A DNA stretch of 64,000 nt from Trichobilharzia regenti (GCA_944472135.2 OX235267.1:24429349-24493348); one strand, 5' to 3'; shown: positions 44,494 through 56,320, numbered from the stretch's first letter. Notes: generated by a model not told the origin, from the sequence alone. Program-made: numbers and translations.

Positions 44494-44822
44494 TAGAGAA
44501 AGTGTTAACTATGAAATTAGCAAAATAAATGCCTATCTTATCTTCTCCTATCTGATCTGTGTTGTATGGTGGGTGAAATTATTTCACTAATCTAAAAATT
44601 CTAATTATTAACATGATTAACATCATTATTTTACACTTTTTGTACACATATCCATGTTTGACTTTATTATAACTACTAATACGAAAGTGCTGCTGTTACC
44701 AATTCTCGTGAGGTATACCGCGTTATATTATTTTTGTTTTGCTTTTGCTGTTGTCAAGTCTATTAGACACAGTATTGTACTAAATAGTGAGAATTCCACA
44801 CAGTGTCAGAAGTGATAGAGCA

Positions 44823-44823
44823 A

Positions 44824-44874
<51 letters not shown>
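44823..44874. repeat. (ATT)n microsatellite
   Basis: About 16 repeats inside the inverted duplication; the partner copy near 62,617-62,637 has only about 7, a post-duplication length change. Confidence 0.9.
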
Positions 44875-44875
<1 letters not shown>

Positions 44876-45652
44876 CTACAGAGCATCATGAAGTCATTTC
44901 TCACATGCATGACTAATGTCCATTACCTAGTTCACATAAGTGACCTTAAGATTTATAGTGCAGATAACTCAAATATACTCAATAGATGGTGTAGTTTAGA
45001 TATCGAAACAACCCACCAACGACCCTAGATCATGACTTAAATCCTTTTATATACAAAATGTATTGATTGAAAAGGCATGAGTTAACGTGGGAAACACCAG
45101 TTATCTGAACTGACAATATAAGACTTGTTGCTAGGCCACTCAAAAACAAATAACTAATTATGAGTGACGATGAACTAGAATTCGAACACATACATTCTCA
45201 CTTGTTGTGAAGATTGTCCTAGCGACATGTCTCATACCGTTAGGCCATATCTACAACATGGTATGGATGCTTGAGAACTTTCTGAATTATAAGCAGATTT
45301 TGATTGGCTGTTGGCTAGTTGTCTTTCTATTGGTCTAAAATATAAGTTAAAGCGGTAACTTTACTATTTTGACACGGAAATTTACAGACAGTTTAATTGA
45401 ACGTACTTTGCCATGATATAATAGCGTGTTAGTTTTTTAGGTGTGAGTGTAGTGTGATGATTCACACTCTACTTCGATGCATTGGTGGTGAATGAAGGTA
45501 CATTGAGATATCTGAGAATGTATAGTAAGTCAACATAAATCAACAGTAATTTTGATACATATATTTTAAGTCTAAAATAAGACATGCATTTTTGCTTACT
45601 AGGCGAATATGATTCAACCACAATTTCTAGACACTTAACGAGTATTTAATTA

Positions 45653-45654
<2 letters not shown>

Positions 45655-45709
<55 letters not shown>
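45655..45709. repeat. (AT)n microsatellite
   Basis: About 27 AT dinucleotides. The bases beside it (CTAGGCGAATAT / TATTCACCTAGTAAG) are also complementary, so the whole can form a long hairpin. Confidence 0.9.
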
Positions 45710-45711
<2 letters not shown>

Positions 45712-46095
45712 CCTAGTAAGCATAAATCACGCAGGCCACTGAAACGACAACTTAAAAATTGAATCAGTATTTATATAGTGCCTATGGAATGTAAGTTTGT
45801 AAGGTACGAATGCACTTTTACAGGTATAGTAAAGTAAGCTTGGAACGCTTAAAAGACCAAACTTGCAACAATTCTCAGCAAAATATAAACCAACGTGTCA
45901 ATAATGCCTTTTTACGGTAAATGAATATTTTATCTATTTGAAGTGAACCCAGTAAGTACTGAAATAACCCTGGTCTTTCTTAAAAAGCTGCTATATTTGG
46001 GTCCAAGGGACTTTGACAAAGTCCAGCATTGTTCCTTATGTCTTTTATAAAATAATGAGATGTAAGGTTCATTAATAAAGTACTTATTTCTGTAG

Positions 46096-46930
46096 CTGTA
46101 ATTATGGTGCAGTTCTCCGGCCAACTGATGACATTGAGAGACGTTGATAACATAATGGATAAGGCCACGAAATCGTACTTCCATCGTGTCCAAAGGCGTA
46201 ACCTGAAGAAAGGAATTCAGGTAATATTGTTAAACGCCCGCTTCATTTTTATAAGTCAACATGTAGTAATCACAACTCTGTTTTTATTTCTAGGCAAATG
46301 GAAAAGATACCAGGGGATAGATATAACAGTGGCAGTTATATAAGCAACTTTTCTAAATATAAGTTCTGAGAATGTGATGAGCACAATATTCCATCAACTA
46401 ATATTTTATTTTGCTTATTTACAAGGATGCTACTAGTGGACCTAACTTGAAGGATTTGCACTGTCGTTGTAATACAGATTCCAAATACAAAATTCCCTCA
46501 ATTATAAAAACTGATTTTTCTCTGCACATTAAAAGTAGATTGCGCCAGCATAGGACACAGTTGATGATAAATTAGTAGCAGTCTTTTCGTTCTGTAGTAA
46601 TGCTAGCCAGTGCTGAAAATGAACTGAAAGGGCTGAAAAAAGCTGATAAGCAAACCCAGTAGGTTCTGACCAACCGCTGAAAATGCCTTGAAAAAAAACA
46701 CAGTGCTGAATTAGAACCAGTAATGCTGATAAACCAGCGCACAGTTCCAGTTTATGCAAACAATCCGTTGTTTGATCAAACAATGGCAGAACAGTTACGG
46801 AGTATACGTGGATGAGCTCAATGATTGCAGTTTTACCACACACCTTAACCACCAACATAATAACTGGGAACTTCAGGCTAAAAATAAGCTTAATAGTAGC
46901 ATTCAGTGACAAAACTGACCTACACACGAC
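46096..46930 (+). CDS. Candidate small multi-exon gene of unknown function
   Basis: Exon 1 (46,096-46,220; ATG at 46,104) lies between TTTCTGTAG and CAG|GTAATATT and reads MVQFSGQLMTLRDVDNIMDK, then ATKSYFHRVQRRNLKKGIQ. Exon 2 starts after TTATTTACAAG at 46,426, in phase: DATSGPNLKDLHCRCNTDSK, YKIPSIIKTDFSLHIK. It either runs to TAG 46,573 or splices at AAAA|GTAGATTG to an acceptor TTCGTTCTGTAG near 46,595, giving ASAENELKGLKKADKQT. Further very short introns (about 30-45 nt, a size known in schistosomes) would join HAELEPVMLINQRTVPVYAN and NPLFDQTMAEQLR. Exons 1-2 are better supported than the rest. The protein is not recognised; an alternative is a decayed transposon frame. Confidence 0.3.
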
Positions 46931-47484
46931 AAAATGAGCAAAACATCCAAAAAACCTTTAAAACTCAATGGAAAACGAATACACGAAAACATGTGACCAG
47001 TAGACGTAGGAACCCATCATGACCTTGAAACTGACTACAGCGTCTTTCAATTTGATGGATATCCTAGCAACATGTCTCATACTGTTAGCCTTTATCTACA
47101 ACACTCGATGGATGCATGAGAACTGCATGAATTATTTTCGTCTCATCATATCACAGTACATCAGAAATAATAAATTTCTTATCTCAGATCTGTATGCGTA
47201 GAGTGTTAACAAAGATAAAAATGGACGATATGATGTGTCGACTTGAATAGTGATTTGAGATGTCAAAACTATCTCAGAACATTTGCGATTACCAGTAGAC
47301 GGAGGAGGCTTCATTGGAGGAAGTCAATAAACTGTTAGATATGTCAACATAAGCATTGAAGTTTATATCAATCATTTGATTCACTTTTAGATATTCCCGT
47401 CGATTGATTCGGCCGAAATGCTTGGTGTCAAGTTGACATGTAAGCTTCTTGTGCAGATGCTTCAACAATGTCTGGGCATGTAAT

Positions 47485-47753
47485 TAGAAGTTAACTAGTG
47501 GATGGTGACTGACAGTGGAATCCAGGATGCACATTTTGTCCTATTTTGGACTCGTCAACTGGATGTACCTGCATTCAACAGTGAATGGATAACGCTTTGG
47601 CGTTTGAAACTATAGGCACTGGTTTCGAGCCTCTGTGAGAACACCATCACTCACAGAGGAATGCAGGCACATTCATATGACGAGTCCCGAACAGGACGAA
47701 ATGCGCGTTATCCTGGATTCCACTCCTAGTCACCATCCACCAATTAACTTCTA
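47485..47753. repeat. Sm-alpha-like inverted pair with two degenerate hammerheads
   Basis: Two arms in opposite orientation. The left arm (complement) reads ATCCAG-TTGACGA-GTCC...GGAC-AAAA...ATC-CTGGAT, the well-known schistosome Sm-alpha hammerhead with two core changes. The right arm (47,676-47,725) reads ATGACGA-GTCCCGAACAGGAC-GAAA-TGCGCG with the start of stem I lost. Between them are pol III-like boxes (GGATAACGCTTTGGCG and GGTTTCGAGCC). Both cores are probably inactive. Confidence 0.7.
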
Positions 47754-48742
47754 TATATCAATCATTCATTTGAATTCGGCGCCCACATTTGAACTGTATT
47801 AGAGATGAAGTGCTTGTGGTATATTGCTGTAATTCGGAGAAATGCTGGGTTAATCAATTTACGAATAAGAACTAGTATGAAAAGTCGTCATGTGACGTGA
47901 ATTTGGAATATATAAGTCAGCAATGAGATCTGTCTTCAAAGCTGAGCAGTTAATTGATGGTTTATGTGTGCAGTGTTAATTGCCGAGATATGTTGGAGGT
48001 TAGTGTCACTCAGTAACAAAGGCAAGTCAAAATGTATAAGAAATAATATTGTGTGAAAAACAGTGAGTAATCTTGTGTAATTTGGAAAGCTGACAATTAG
48101 TCAGTTAAGTGATGAGCAGTCATTTGGGAATAATTAAAAGGAAACAGGAGAACAAACACATGAAAAAAATGGGTGACAAAACATTTTATCCTGTATAAAA
48201 TAAGATCAGGTTGTTCACCAGAATTGCGCTTGCATCTTATTCATGCAGCTGAATCCATATTAACTTCTTTATTGCTCTTGTTTCACTTCAATTATTTCTA
48301 AATGACCTCTCTTCAGATAACTAATTAAATGCCAACTCTCTAAACTAACTAAGACTATTCACAGCTTTTTATGCAACATTACTTCTCATAAACTTTGACT
48401 TATCTTTGTTGCTAACTTGCAAATAACCTCTGACCTATGTTGTCAATTGACAATATACGCATAACCCCCCCCCCCGAAATAACGGTACAGCTTTGAAGAA
48501 AGACTATGCGAAGAGAACTCTTTGTTGGCTTAAGTGTCTGAAGTGAGAATGGATTAGAAACTATATGACTGCTGTGCTATGGTGTAAGTAACTAACGTCT
48601 TGAAAGTGTGCAACCCTGGATTTCCAATTCTTGATTGTATAGTGTGACATGACGGACAGAAGACCCAACGCTTTTAGGCTTTGATTCTATCTGCACACTA
48701 TCGAAGAGCTTCCAGACACAAAAGTAAGTATTTGCTGACTAT
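47754..48742. other. Non-coding stretch
   Basis: A run of 11 C at about 48,466-48,476; otherwise nothing recognised. Confidence 0.35.
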
Positions 48743-48755
48743 ACCCTAGTTTTCT

Positions 48756-48992
48756 TTTGTTTTTTCCCTTCACGTTCCCCAGTGGAACATAGGACTTCAA
48801 GCTAGTGACTTGAAGTTCCTGCAGCAGGGTTTATTTTACAGGATGGGGTTGCTAGCCTCATGCCCAACCTTTCCTCTTTACCAGCATTATTTCTGGCTTA
48901 GCGAGGTATAGGAGTGAGTCCGTGGTCGCGGATCGAACCCCGGACCATGTGCATGGTTGGCGAGTGTCCTAACCGCTATGCCACCGACGCAC
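48756..48992 (-). repeat. tRNA-headed SINE, type b (RTE-ended)
   Basis: Flanked by the 13 bp direct repeat ACCCTAGTTTTCT at 48,743-48,755 and 48,993-49,005. Nearly identical to 53,940-54,173. Minus-strand order: head closing with CCGACGCA stem, CTCCTATACCTCGCTAAGCC, GAGGCTAGCAACCCCATCC, hairpin CTTCAAGTCACTAGCTTGAAG, CCTATGTTCCACTGGGGAAC. Confidence 0.85.
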
Positions 48993-49549
48993 ACCCTAGT
49001 TTTCTAGTCGGTAATAATAATGATAATAGTATAATACCTTGAGGAAAATTTATTTCGAATTTGTATATTAATGTTCCATTACTTCCCAAATGTATTTGAT
49101 AAATACTGTTCACAATTCCCAGACACACATTCAACCACAAATATGCATCACTATGCCGTGATTTATACTCTTCATCTCCTACTTTCCCAAACATTACATT
49201 TTTCTAGTAGTATATTCTTATTGTGTTCGTAACAAACATGTCGGACTACGCGATAAGATTTACCATCATAATGATTGTGGACGCCGAATCATTCGGTAAT
49301 CATATCTGTTGCTTCAATGTGCATCAGTTTATGCGTGTGTGTACGCGCGTAAGTGTGAGTAAAATACAAATGTGTTAACTTAACTATCCAATTTTTTCCA
49401 GAGGCAGCATTTGCATCCTAAATGAATTCAAGCGAATGTATGAATTTCCCATGGTCTAATCCCCAATTACTTAAGTGTTAATAAAAGAATAGTAGTATAG
49501 TCCTACAGTTAACATAAGTTTGAATAAAATTAGTTATGACTTGTGTTTC

Positions 49550-49815
49550 TGAAATGATTTATCAGTAGTATATATGTGAAAGAAGTTCATTGGCATAAAG
49601 CATCTTAAAGCAGGGAAAGCAAATGATACAGAGTTGTGGAGATACATGGGAGTCGTGAAAGGAACACACAGAGAGACACAGTATGAAGGCCAAAAGTAGC
49701 GCAACGCGGAAGATCTGTGCAAATGATGCGTTGCAGATAAAGTGTACATAATCTTGCTATATAAAAATACTAAATCCCAAGTAAGAATTCTTTTACCAAA
49801 CCTTTCGTCTTCTAT
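49550..49815 (-). repeat. Interspersed repeat C, copy 3
   Basis: Minus-strand match: AGATCTTCCGCGTTGCGCTA, CTTCATACTGTGTCTCTCTG and ACTGATAAATCATTTC landmarks shared with the other copies. Confidence 0.6.
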
Positions 49816-49973
49816 CATTACACCATTGGTAGAACAGCTGTAGTTTGATTTTACAAGAAGGATCCAGTAGTTCCTAAGGTTGCTGAAACAAACAAGAGTT
49901 TAGTCGAAGTATCCAGACCGTAGATGTTACGAATTACCTGGAACAATTTTAGGACCGTGTCAGATTGAATCAT

Positions 49974-50181
49974 TATAAATTGTTTAAAATAATTCCAGTA
50001 TTTTTAAAGTAAAACTCATAACAAGATTCTCCTGAAAGTTTCATTGTGTAGGCCACCACAGCTTCTTCAACAGAATTATTCGGATTTTATTAACCATCAA
50101 AATACATAGTCAATAAATTACATAAATTGAAGTGAATTCCTTCGACGGTCACTTGTCAGTAGACATTTGTACCAATAGAAA
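49974..50181 (+). repeat. Repeat D, left arm of a 3.1 kb inverted-repeat block
   Basis: Reverse-complement match to 52,889-53,100 (shared GACATTTGTACCAATAGAAA, AGTGAATTCCTTCGACGGTC, GCCACCACAGCTTCTTCA). A related plus copy lies at 62,050-62,225. The arms enclose a hammerhead composite and a non-LTR RT. Confidence 0.65.
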
Positions 50182-50225
50182 TATGCAAACAGTCCTCAAA
50201 TACTTGTCATGACTAATGTCAGATT

Positions 50226-50767
50226 TAAGTGTTGTCTTGCAGGGATTTGACTGGTTACAAAATTTTCATCATGAGCTGACATCGGTTGGAGTACCATTGG
50301 AAAACCTTGGAGTACTGGACAGCCGACTGTTTCTTTCTAAGTTCAGGACTCTTCATCAGCGTGCACTCGTGATAAAAATCCCTGCAAACCAACACTGAAA
50401 TATTAATCCAATGCACACTAGTGACTGGCCCTATTCAAGTAGGTAGTTATGTGGGTTCTAGTGGGAAAGCGTGACCAGTGGGATACAGCAGTGTGTGAGG
50501 ACCAATACTCGTCACAGATGACATTGGCCTGTGGTTACGCTATATTGTCATTTGGCGGAAGTTGGAATTCATGGACTGGCCATTGGATTAAGTCCAAGTG
50601 GCTTAATAGCCTGTGAGCTCGTCCTGCAACAGGATTGCCCTGGGTTCGAACTCGAGCAGTGAGTGCGGACTGACGAAGAGTCCCGAGCTAGAATGAAACA
50701 GCTGTCGACTACTCTCAGATTTTTTAGTAGTTGTCTAACCAGTGTCACCTCATTATCGAAAATTCTG
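50226..50767. mobile_element. Inverted hammerhead composite with target-site duplication
   Basis: Flanked by TAATGTCAGATT (50,214-50,225) and TAATGTCAAATT (50,768-50,779), 11 of 12 bases identical. The minus half (50,230-50,374) has tail and core; the plus half (50,376-50,765) is a full unit with CCCTGCAAACCAACACTG start, ACTAGTGACTGGCCC, box B-like GGTTCGAACTC, a degenerate core (CTGACGAAGAGTCCCGAGC) and the tail. The start of the plus unit repeats the terminal bases of a unit, as in a tandem junction. Confidence 0.65.
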
Positions 50768-51184
50768 TAATGTCAAATTGAAATATGTATACATTTGTCT
50801 GCATGAAAGCGTGTGCATTTTGTTTTTTATGTGGAAAACACGTCAAAACATGATAATTCAACAGGGGGCACAACCTAGGACAGAATATTTTTGTACTTTC
50901 TCTCATCTGTTTTGCTTCATCAGAGTCTGCCATATGGGTGAAAGTCTATCTCTTCTCTTTTATTTATTGCACTTGATGTGGTTAAAATGTTCAAGGCTTG
51001 AGAGGTCAGTCGTTCTGTATGTGAATGAAAGCCTTTTCGTAGTATTTCGACATTGTCGAAATCGACCTAATGCCCTCTGTCTATAGCTGCCCTTTTTACG
51101 CGACTCTTTAATTCTACTTCATTTCTAGACGGACGTTTCTTACTATTTTAATAATAATTATAATATTAGTAATATTTCTTAATG

Positions 51185-52785
51185 ATGTTCAGTCCTATGT
51201 TGTTACCTCTTCCTGTGATAACCACAGGGGGATTAGCTTGACTAATGTGGTATCTAAAGTTCTAGGCTCAATAATCATGCGTAGACCAACCTGTGCTCGG
51301 GAGGCGCAAACATGAGAGAACTAGGCAGGCTTTAGACCAGGAACAGGGTGTATTGATCGTATCTTCAGCCTTCGACAGACTATGGAATACAGGTGGGATA
51401 CTTACAGGCGTCCAATAATAGTTATATTTATTGACTTAAAGGTGGCATTCGATTCTGTCCACCGAGAAGTACTCTAGCGATGCTTGGCTGTAAAGAGAAT
51501 GCCGAGAAAATCCATTGCACTGATCAAGGCACTCACTCTACTCGAACTCATGCAGTCAGCCAGGTGACAGCTTAGGGCTAAATGTCGTCTGAACTAGTCA
51601 CAACTAGTGGTATCTATCTGGGATGCCTGCTGCCCCCATTTATATTTAATTTCATTATAGATGCATTAATGGACTTAACCCTAAGTGACTTCAGTGACTC
51701 AGAGATTGACTTGTTACCAGGGAATAATCTCGTTGACTTAGAATATGTAGATGATGTAGTATTAGGTGAGGACGATGACAATACAGAGTCTGCTGAACAC
51801 CTTGAGATGCAATCTAAGAATGTTTGGCATGCGATTTGCTCTTGTCAAATGTAAGATGATGTCACAGGACTGGACTACATTGACTCCTACCTTAGAAATA
51901 GGGTGTGAAGTGGTAGAGCGCGTTGAGCCCTTCACCTGTTTGAGAAGTTGCATTAGCAAACACCAACGGGTTGATCGCCAACGAAATCTCAGCACGGATA
52001 TAGAAGGCTAGTTTCTCATATGCCAGTTTACACCATCTCTGTCGAAGACGGGATATCCGGCTATCGACCAAAAGGCAGGTGTACCGCTCAGCAGTCCGCT
52101 CCGTCCTCCTTTATGGCTGTGGGACATGACCATTGAGAGTGGAAGACATAGAAAGGCAAGCTAGCTGTCTTTGATCATAGGTACCTGCATTCCATCTCCC
52201 GTGTGAGATGGTATAATAAGGTGGGCAGTATTGAGGTTAAGCATCGGTCGAGTGCTAGGTAAGGAGGGGAAATCAATCGGCGAGTCTGTGAAGTTACATC
52301 GATTGAGATGGTTGGGACATATGTTACGCATGCCTAGCCATCGCCTTCCTCGACGGACAACGTTAGCTAACATACAGTCAGGTTGGAAAAGAGCCAGTGG
52401 TGGTCAAACCAAAACATGGCTTCATCAGTCAATGAAATCTACAACAGTCAGTTTAAGCCAGTCACGAAGGAATGTGTAGGCTTCCTGGTTGGGGTCCTCG
52501 GGACGGTAAAATCCAATGGCTGGAGACAATCGGTGATATGGCTCAAGGTGGTCGTTCTCAATGGTGCAGATACATCCATTCCTTGTCACTTATAATTTCC
52601 AATAAAACTATATTGTCCTTCGATATTACTATTCTTTTCGCCTTATATCTCTGTTTACCGTCTCTATTTTGCATTTATTTTTACTTTCTTTTCTTGCTTT
52701 TTGTGCTGAGTGAAGTGTGGCGACTTGAACTGCTGCACATCACTGCTAAGTTCTATGTTGAAACCAGATAGACAGACCTCTGTAA
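51185..52785 (+). mobile_element. Non-LTR retrotransposon, RT to 3' end, degenerate
   Basis: Encodes DNHRGISLTNVVSKVLGSII, IFIDLKVAFDSVHREVL, GIYLGCLLPPFIFNFIIDAL, NNLVDLEYVDDVVLGEDDDN (YVDD catalytic motif near 51,747), FGMRFALVKCKMMSQDWTTL and a C-terminal VKLHRLRWLGHMLRMPSHRL. The 3' UTR (52,600-52,785) matches 60,310-60,500. Frameshifts in several places (for example near 51,470 and 52,010) make it dead. It differs from the RTE family in sequence and 3' end. Confidence 0.75.
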
Positions 52786-52888
52786 GAATATTATCATGTC
52801 TTTACGTGTTTTCTACATAACGAATGGCACACAAACATACACACACAGACAAATGTGCACATATGACAGTTTGACATCACTTATTACA

Positions 52889-53100
52889 TTTTCTATTGGT
52901 ACAAATGTCTACCGACAAGTGACCGTCGAAGGAATTCACTTCAATTTATGTAATTTATTGACTATGTATTTTGATGGTTAATAAAATCCGAATAATTATG
53001 CTGAAGAAGCTGTGGTGGCCTACACAGAGGAACTTTCAGAAAAGTCTTGTTTTGATTTCTTTTAAACACGCTGGAATTCCCTCAAATAATTTATAGAAAT
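52889..53100 (-). repeat. Repeat D, right arm of the inverted-repeat block
   Basis: Pairs with 49,974-50,181 (coordinate sum about 103,070 throughout), so no large gap separates the arms internally. Confidence 0.65.
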
Positions 53101-53224
53101 TTTAGTCAACCAGGAGTCCAAACATCGTTAGCAGAGTGAAATTGTATAAAATTAGTTTTAAAAATACCTATCATCACTGCAAGTAATCGAAACAAGTCAC
53201 CTCGATTACTTATGTAGACAGCAC

Positions 53225-53640
53225 CATCTCAGCTACACATAGCATCGATGAGGATATCAAGGCCAGGATCAGGGTGGCAAGACAGACCTTCATTAATCTA
53301 AAATTAGCTTTGATATCTACTGCACTCAGTAGAAAGAACAAAAGCCGCATCTTCAACGATAATGTCAAATCAGTTCTTCTATATGGTTCAGATATTTGAA
53401 ACGCATTTCCAAAAGGCTACATTTTATTATCAACAGCTAGCCTGGCTCTATCCTGAAGATAAGATAACCAGTCAGAAAGGAAAAGCGACCAGAAACTCTG
53501 AGAACGAACCAACCAAGAACCAAATGCCCAACAAATGTGCCTAAGGAATTGGAAAGGGATCTGATACACACTGAGGAGAATGTTGAGTGACATCACGCGT
53601 CGGTATGACCTTGAGTGGAACCTGAACGGGATTTCTCCTT
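53225..53640 (+). mobile_element. RTE 3' end, eroded
   Basis: AAGGCCAGGATCAGGGTGGC, GACAGACCTTCATTAATCT and AAAGCCGCATCTTCAACG correspond to the RTE segment at 13,000-13,090 (IGKARQAFI...RSTALSMK). The text then follows the C-terminal region (GGAATTGGAAAGGGATCTGA, TGAGTGACATCACGCG). No open frame. Confidence 0.6.
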
Positions 53641-53939
53641 TAGATAGGTTAATTTTTATCCTTAACGAATCAATTAATTTGAATAAAGCGATTGCTATGT
53701 ACTAAGCAACATCTACCGATAGTTATTAGGCCTATAAGCCTTTAAAACGATCTTACCACTGGTGTTGACCTTACGACTTACGGAAAATGATGTGACGTTC
53801 CCAGGCTACTCAAATATATATAAGATTATGAATTAAATTGATTTTGGGTATGACTTTAGTAATATAAAACTTCATACAATCCTTCTCAATGAGAAAACTA
53901 AGCAAATTTTTCAAGAGAAGACAAGTTCGCCTCTCAACT

Positions 53940-54173
53940 TTTTTTTCCCTTCACGTTCCCCAGTGGAACATAGGACTTCAAGCTAGTGACTTGAAGTTCC
54001 TGCAGTAGGGTTTATTTTACAGGATGGGGTTGCTAGCCTCATGCCCAACCTTTCCTCTTTACCAGCATTATTTCTGGCTTAGCGAGGTATAGGAGTGAGT
54101 CCGTGGTCGGGGATCGAACCCCGAACCATGTGCATGGTTGGTGAGCGTCCTAACCGCTATGCCACCGACGCAC
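53940..54173 (-). repeat. tRNA-headed SINE, type b (RTE-ended)
   Basis: Nearly identical to 48,756-48,992; a short repeat CTCAACT lies at both ends (53,933-53,939 and 54,174-54,180). Box B-like GGTTCGATCCC is kept. Confidence 0.8.
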
Positions 54174-54404
54174 CTCAACTGCTTAAAGACTGTCAATACT
54201 TGCTTTTACTGGACACTAGGTAGTAACCAGTATCATGCGTCTAGTCTTTCATCTGGTGCGTGCTGAATTCTATCAGTCAAGTTTACAATGTGGCCATCAT
54301 ACTAAGTGGGTCGTCATCACTGCGTACTCTGATATGTCGTTATCGCATGGTTAAAAGCAATCAGAAGGACCCCCTAGACCAAGGTTTCGTGTTTGTCCCC
54401 CACT

Positions 54405-54560
54405 TGTCAGTGACACGCATTTTCATTCTTGAAGAGACTCATTCTACTTATGAGATTCAAACCCACATCATCTAGTCCTGCAGTCAAAGACGTTACCACT
54501 GAGCTATTCAGGCTGGCCGTTGACCTTCTGTATGACTGTACTGGATACTTAAATTGGATT
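54405..54560 (-). repeat. tRNA-like SINE family 4, partial copy
   Basis: GAGATTCAAACCCACATCAT (box B complement) and GACGTTACCACTGAGCTATTCAGGC (box A region complement, first 20 bases diagnostic) match 42,100-42,170 and 58,280-58,345. Confidence 0.55.
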
Positions 54561-55309
54561 TCCCACAGCCACCTAATAATGACGAAGATATTTCACATGT
54601 AAGTAGGTTTGAACATAGTCTTATCAATGTTGAGAAGGTGTTATTAATAGGAACCATATGCAGCAATATTCCAGAACGAAGCAAGTAGTTGATTTATAGA
54701 CTGATAAAAGGACTGACTGTGTGCTCGACAATTATACGAATATACTTGGGAAAAAGAGTAAAGAAAGTCATTTCAAAATCAGATAGAAATAGGACGTCAG
54801 TATGACAGGGTGAATAATGGAGGAGACATTTTACAATAGCATAAACAGTAGGGTGAGTAAAGTTCAGAGGTTTCAAACAGGACGGAAGATACGGGAGACT
54901 AAGCGAAGTAACAAGGTGGCATGACTTTATTTCTTCAATACATAATCTCTGTGGTAGTGTGAGGTTGGCCTCTGTCACCTTCTGTGTGTATAGTTTTGGA
55001 TTTAGTCGTTCAGTGGCGATTATTTTAGTTAAACATAATAAGTTGGACTTCTTTAGCCTGTTGAAAATTTCGAACAACTTCAAACTTTCCACAATGTGAC
55101 TAGTGATCCTGTAATCCCATTAGTATTAGGTTCTTTGGGATGTGTTCGGAAAAACGAATAGTGACAATTAATAATTTCAACTGCTTACATAATTGTATAC
55201 TGCCTTTACCTACAGTTCCTATCACATTGTTAACGTGATGAAAGCTTATTTAAACCTACGTCTGTAACCAGTTAGGAGGAATCTACGAAATAATAAGTAC
55301 GAGCTCAGG
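54561..55309. other. Non-coding stretch
   Basis: The minus strand at 54,900-55,092 reads RLKKSNLLCLTKIIATERLN and PKLYTQK, resembling the C-terminal PLE segment near 35,165-35,225 (ESTTIYC..IEIKRLRPNLCTQKE), so a small PLE scrap is likely. Otherwise nothing was recognised. Confidence 0.4.
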
Positions 55310-55605
55310 ATCCGCCACATTCAAGGCAAGCCCGTAGACCATTGAACCACGGAAAATCGATCCAGCTTCTGCCAGTTTGCAATAAATATAGTACAACCAT
55401 CATCCAATGTCATCCACAAGTGAATTACCTCTTACCTGACTTGCTGGACCCCACTGGTCACTTCTTCTCACTAGTACTCCAGGAAACATCCTGCAAAGAG
55501 GCAGCCGCTAATGAGCATAAGATTATCATTCAAGTGCTTGTTTGCAGGGATTGGATTGGTCGCAGGTTTGATCATGATAACCATTGGAAAACTATAGAGT
55601 ACATC
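55310..55605 (-). repeat. Hammerhead SINE-like repeat with tandem junction
   Basis: On the minus strand the tail of one unit (CATGATCAAACCTGCGACC, CCAATCCCTGCAAACAAGCAC) runs straight into the head of the next (TTGAATGATAATCTTATGCT, GGAGTACTAGTGAGAAGAAG, GGTCAATGGTCTACGGGC). The first unit's core is truncated. Confidence 0.6.
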
Positions 55606-56319
55606 CTTTTTTTCTCGAGGTTTGTTCCAGTATATACTACAGCATGCTTGAATAGCTTTACAACACGCTGGGACTGACATTATAAGACATATTGATTGGC
55701 TACTGAAATTCTAAGGTCATTCAAGATCCTGTTTTCGAATAGATAAGTAACATTTTTGAATACTGTCAGTCTAGACTGAATATCATCAGTTTACCACTTC
55801 AATCTTGAAGGTTATTTTTCTCCTATACACCAATTATGTGACTCATCACCTGTCAAAATTATATCTAGTCACGTGAACAAAATTTGATAGGTAACAGTGT
55901 GATCACTAGACTGACTTTTACAGTCTCACATGCAATCAAAATCCTCAGTTGTAGTTAGAATGAAATGTCATCTTTAACTGATATTTCGTTAAACACAGGA
56001 AAGTATAAAGGTTATTCTAGCTATCATCATCAATGTAAATCTAAAAGCTACGCATAATACTTTAACGTTTTCCTCAGGTGACTAGAGAAAAGAAGGAAAG
56101 CGATAGTAGTAACACTTAGCTAGTTACTTGTTCGGATTGTGAACTGGTTGAAAATTTCTCGTAAATGGTCAGGACATTTAAGGAAAATATGTTAGATGTA
56201 GTTTGTGGTGGCTACGAGTGACTAGTAACTACACTTATTAAAAAATGTGAAATATTCCATTTGATTTTACAATGAAGTACAAAGCATATCAAATCAATAA
56301 TCAGGTATTATTAACGTGG
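55606..56319. other. Non-coding stretch
   Basis: No exon, RNA gene or recognised repeat. Confidence 0.35.
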
Positions 56320-56320
56320 T

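Larger units (their letters stand above)
43460..45252 (+). repeat. Large inverted duplication, left arm (partner continues past window end)
   Basis: Reverse-complement match to 62,236-64,000; position x pairs with 107,460-x until an ATT microsatellite that differs in length (44,823-44,874 here, about 21 bp in the partner). Only scattered mismatches were seen (for example TTTTGAGG versus TTTCGAGG). The partner arm reaches the last base of the window, so the true arm is longer. The inner end is a tRNA-like repeat (GGCCTAACGGTATGAGACAT on the minus strand, with GTGTTCGAATTC). Confidence 0.85.

Noticed and set aside
46529..46927. 132-codon minus-strand frame
   Set aside because: Hydrophobic translation with no motif, no splice or start context, and it opposes a better-looking plus-strand candidate.
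52231..52479. Host gene encoding a short basic protein
   Set aside because: LRWLGHMLRMPSHRLPRR is the C-terminal region of the non-LTR reverse transcriptase covering 51.2-52.8 kb.
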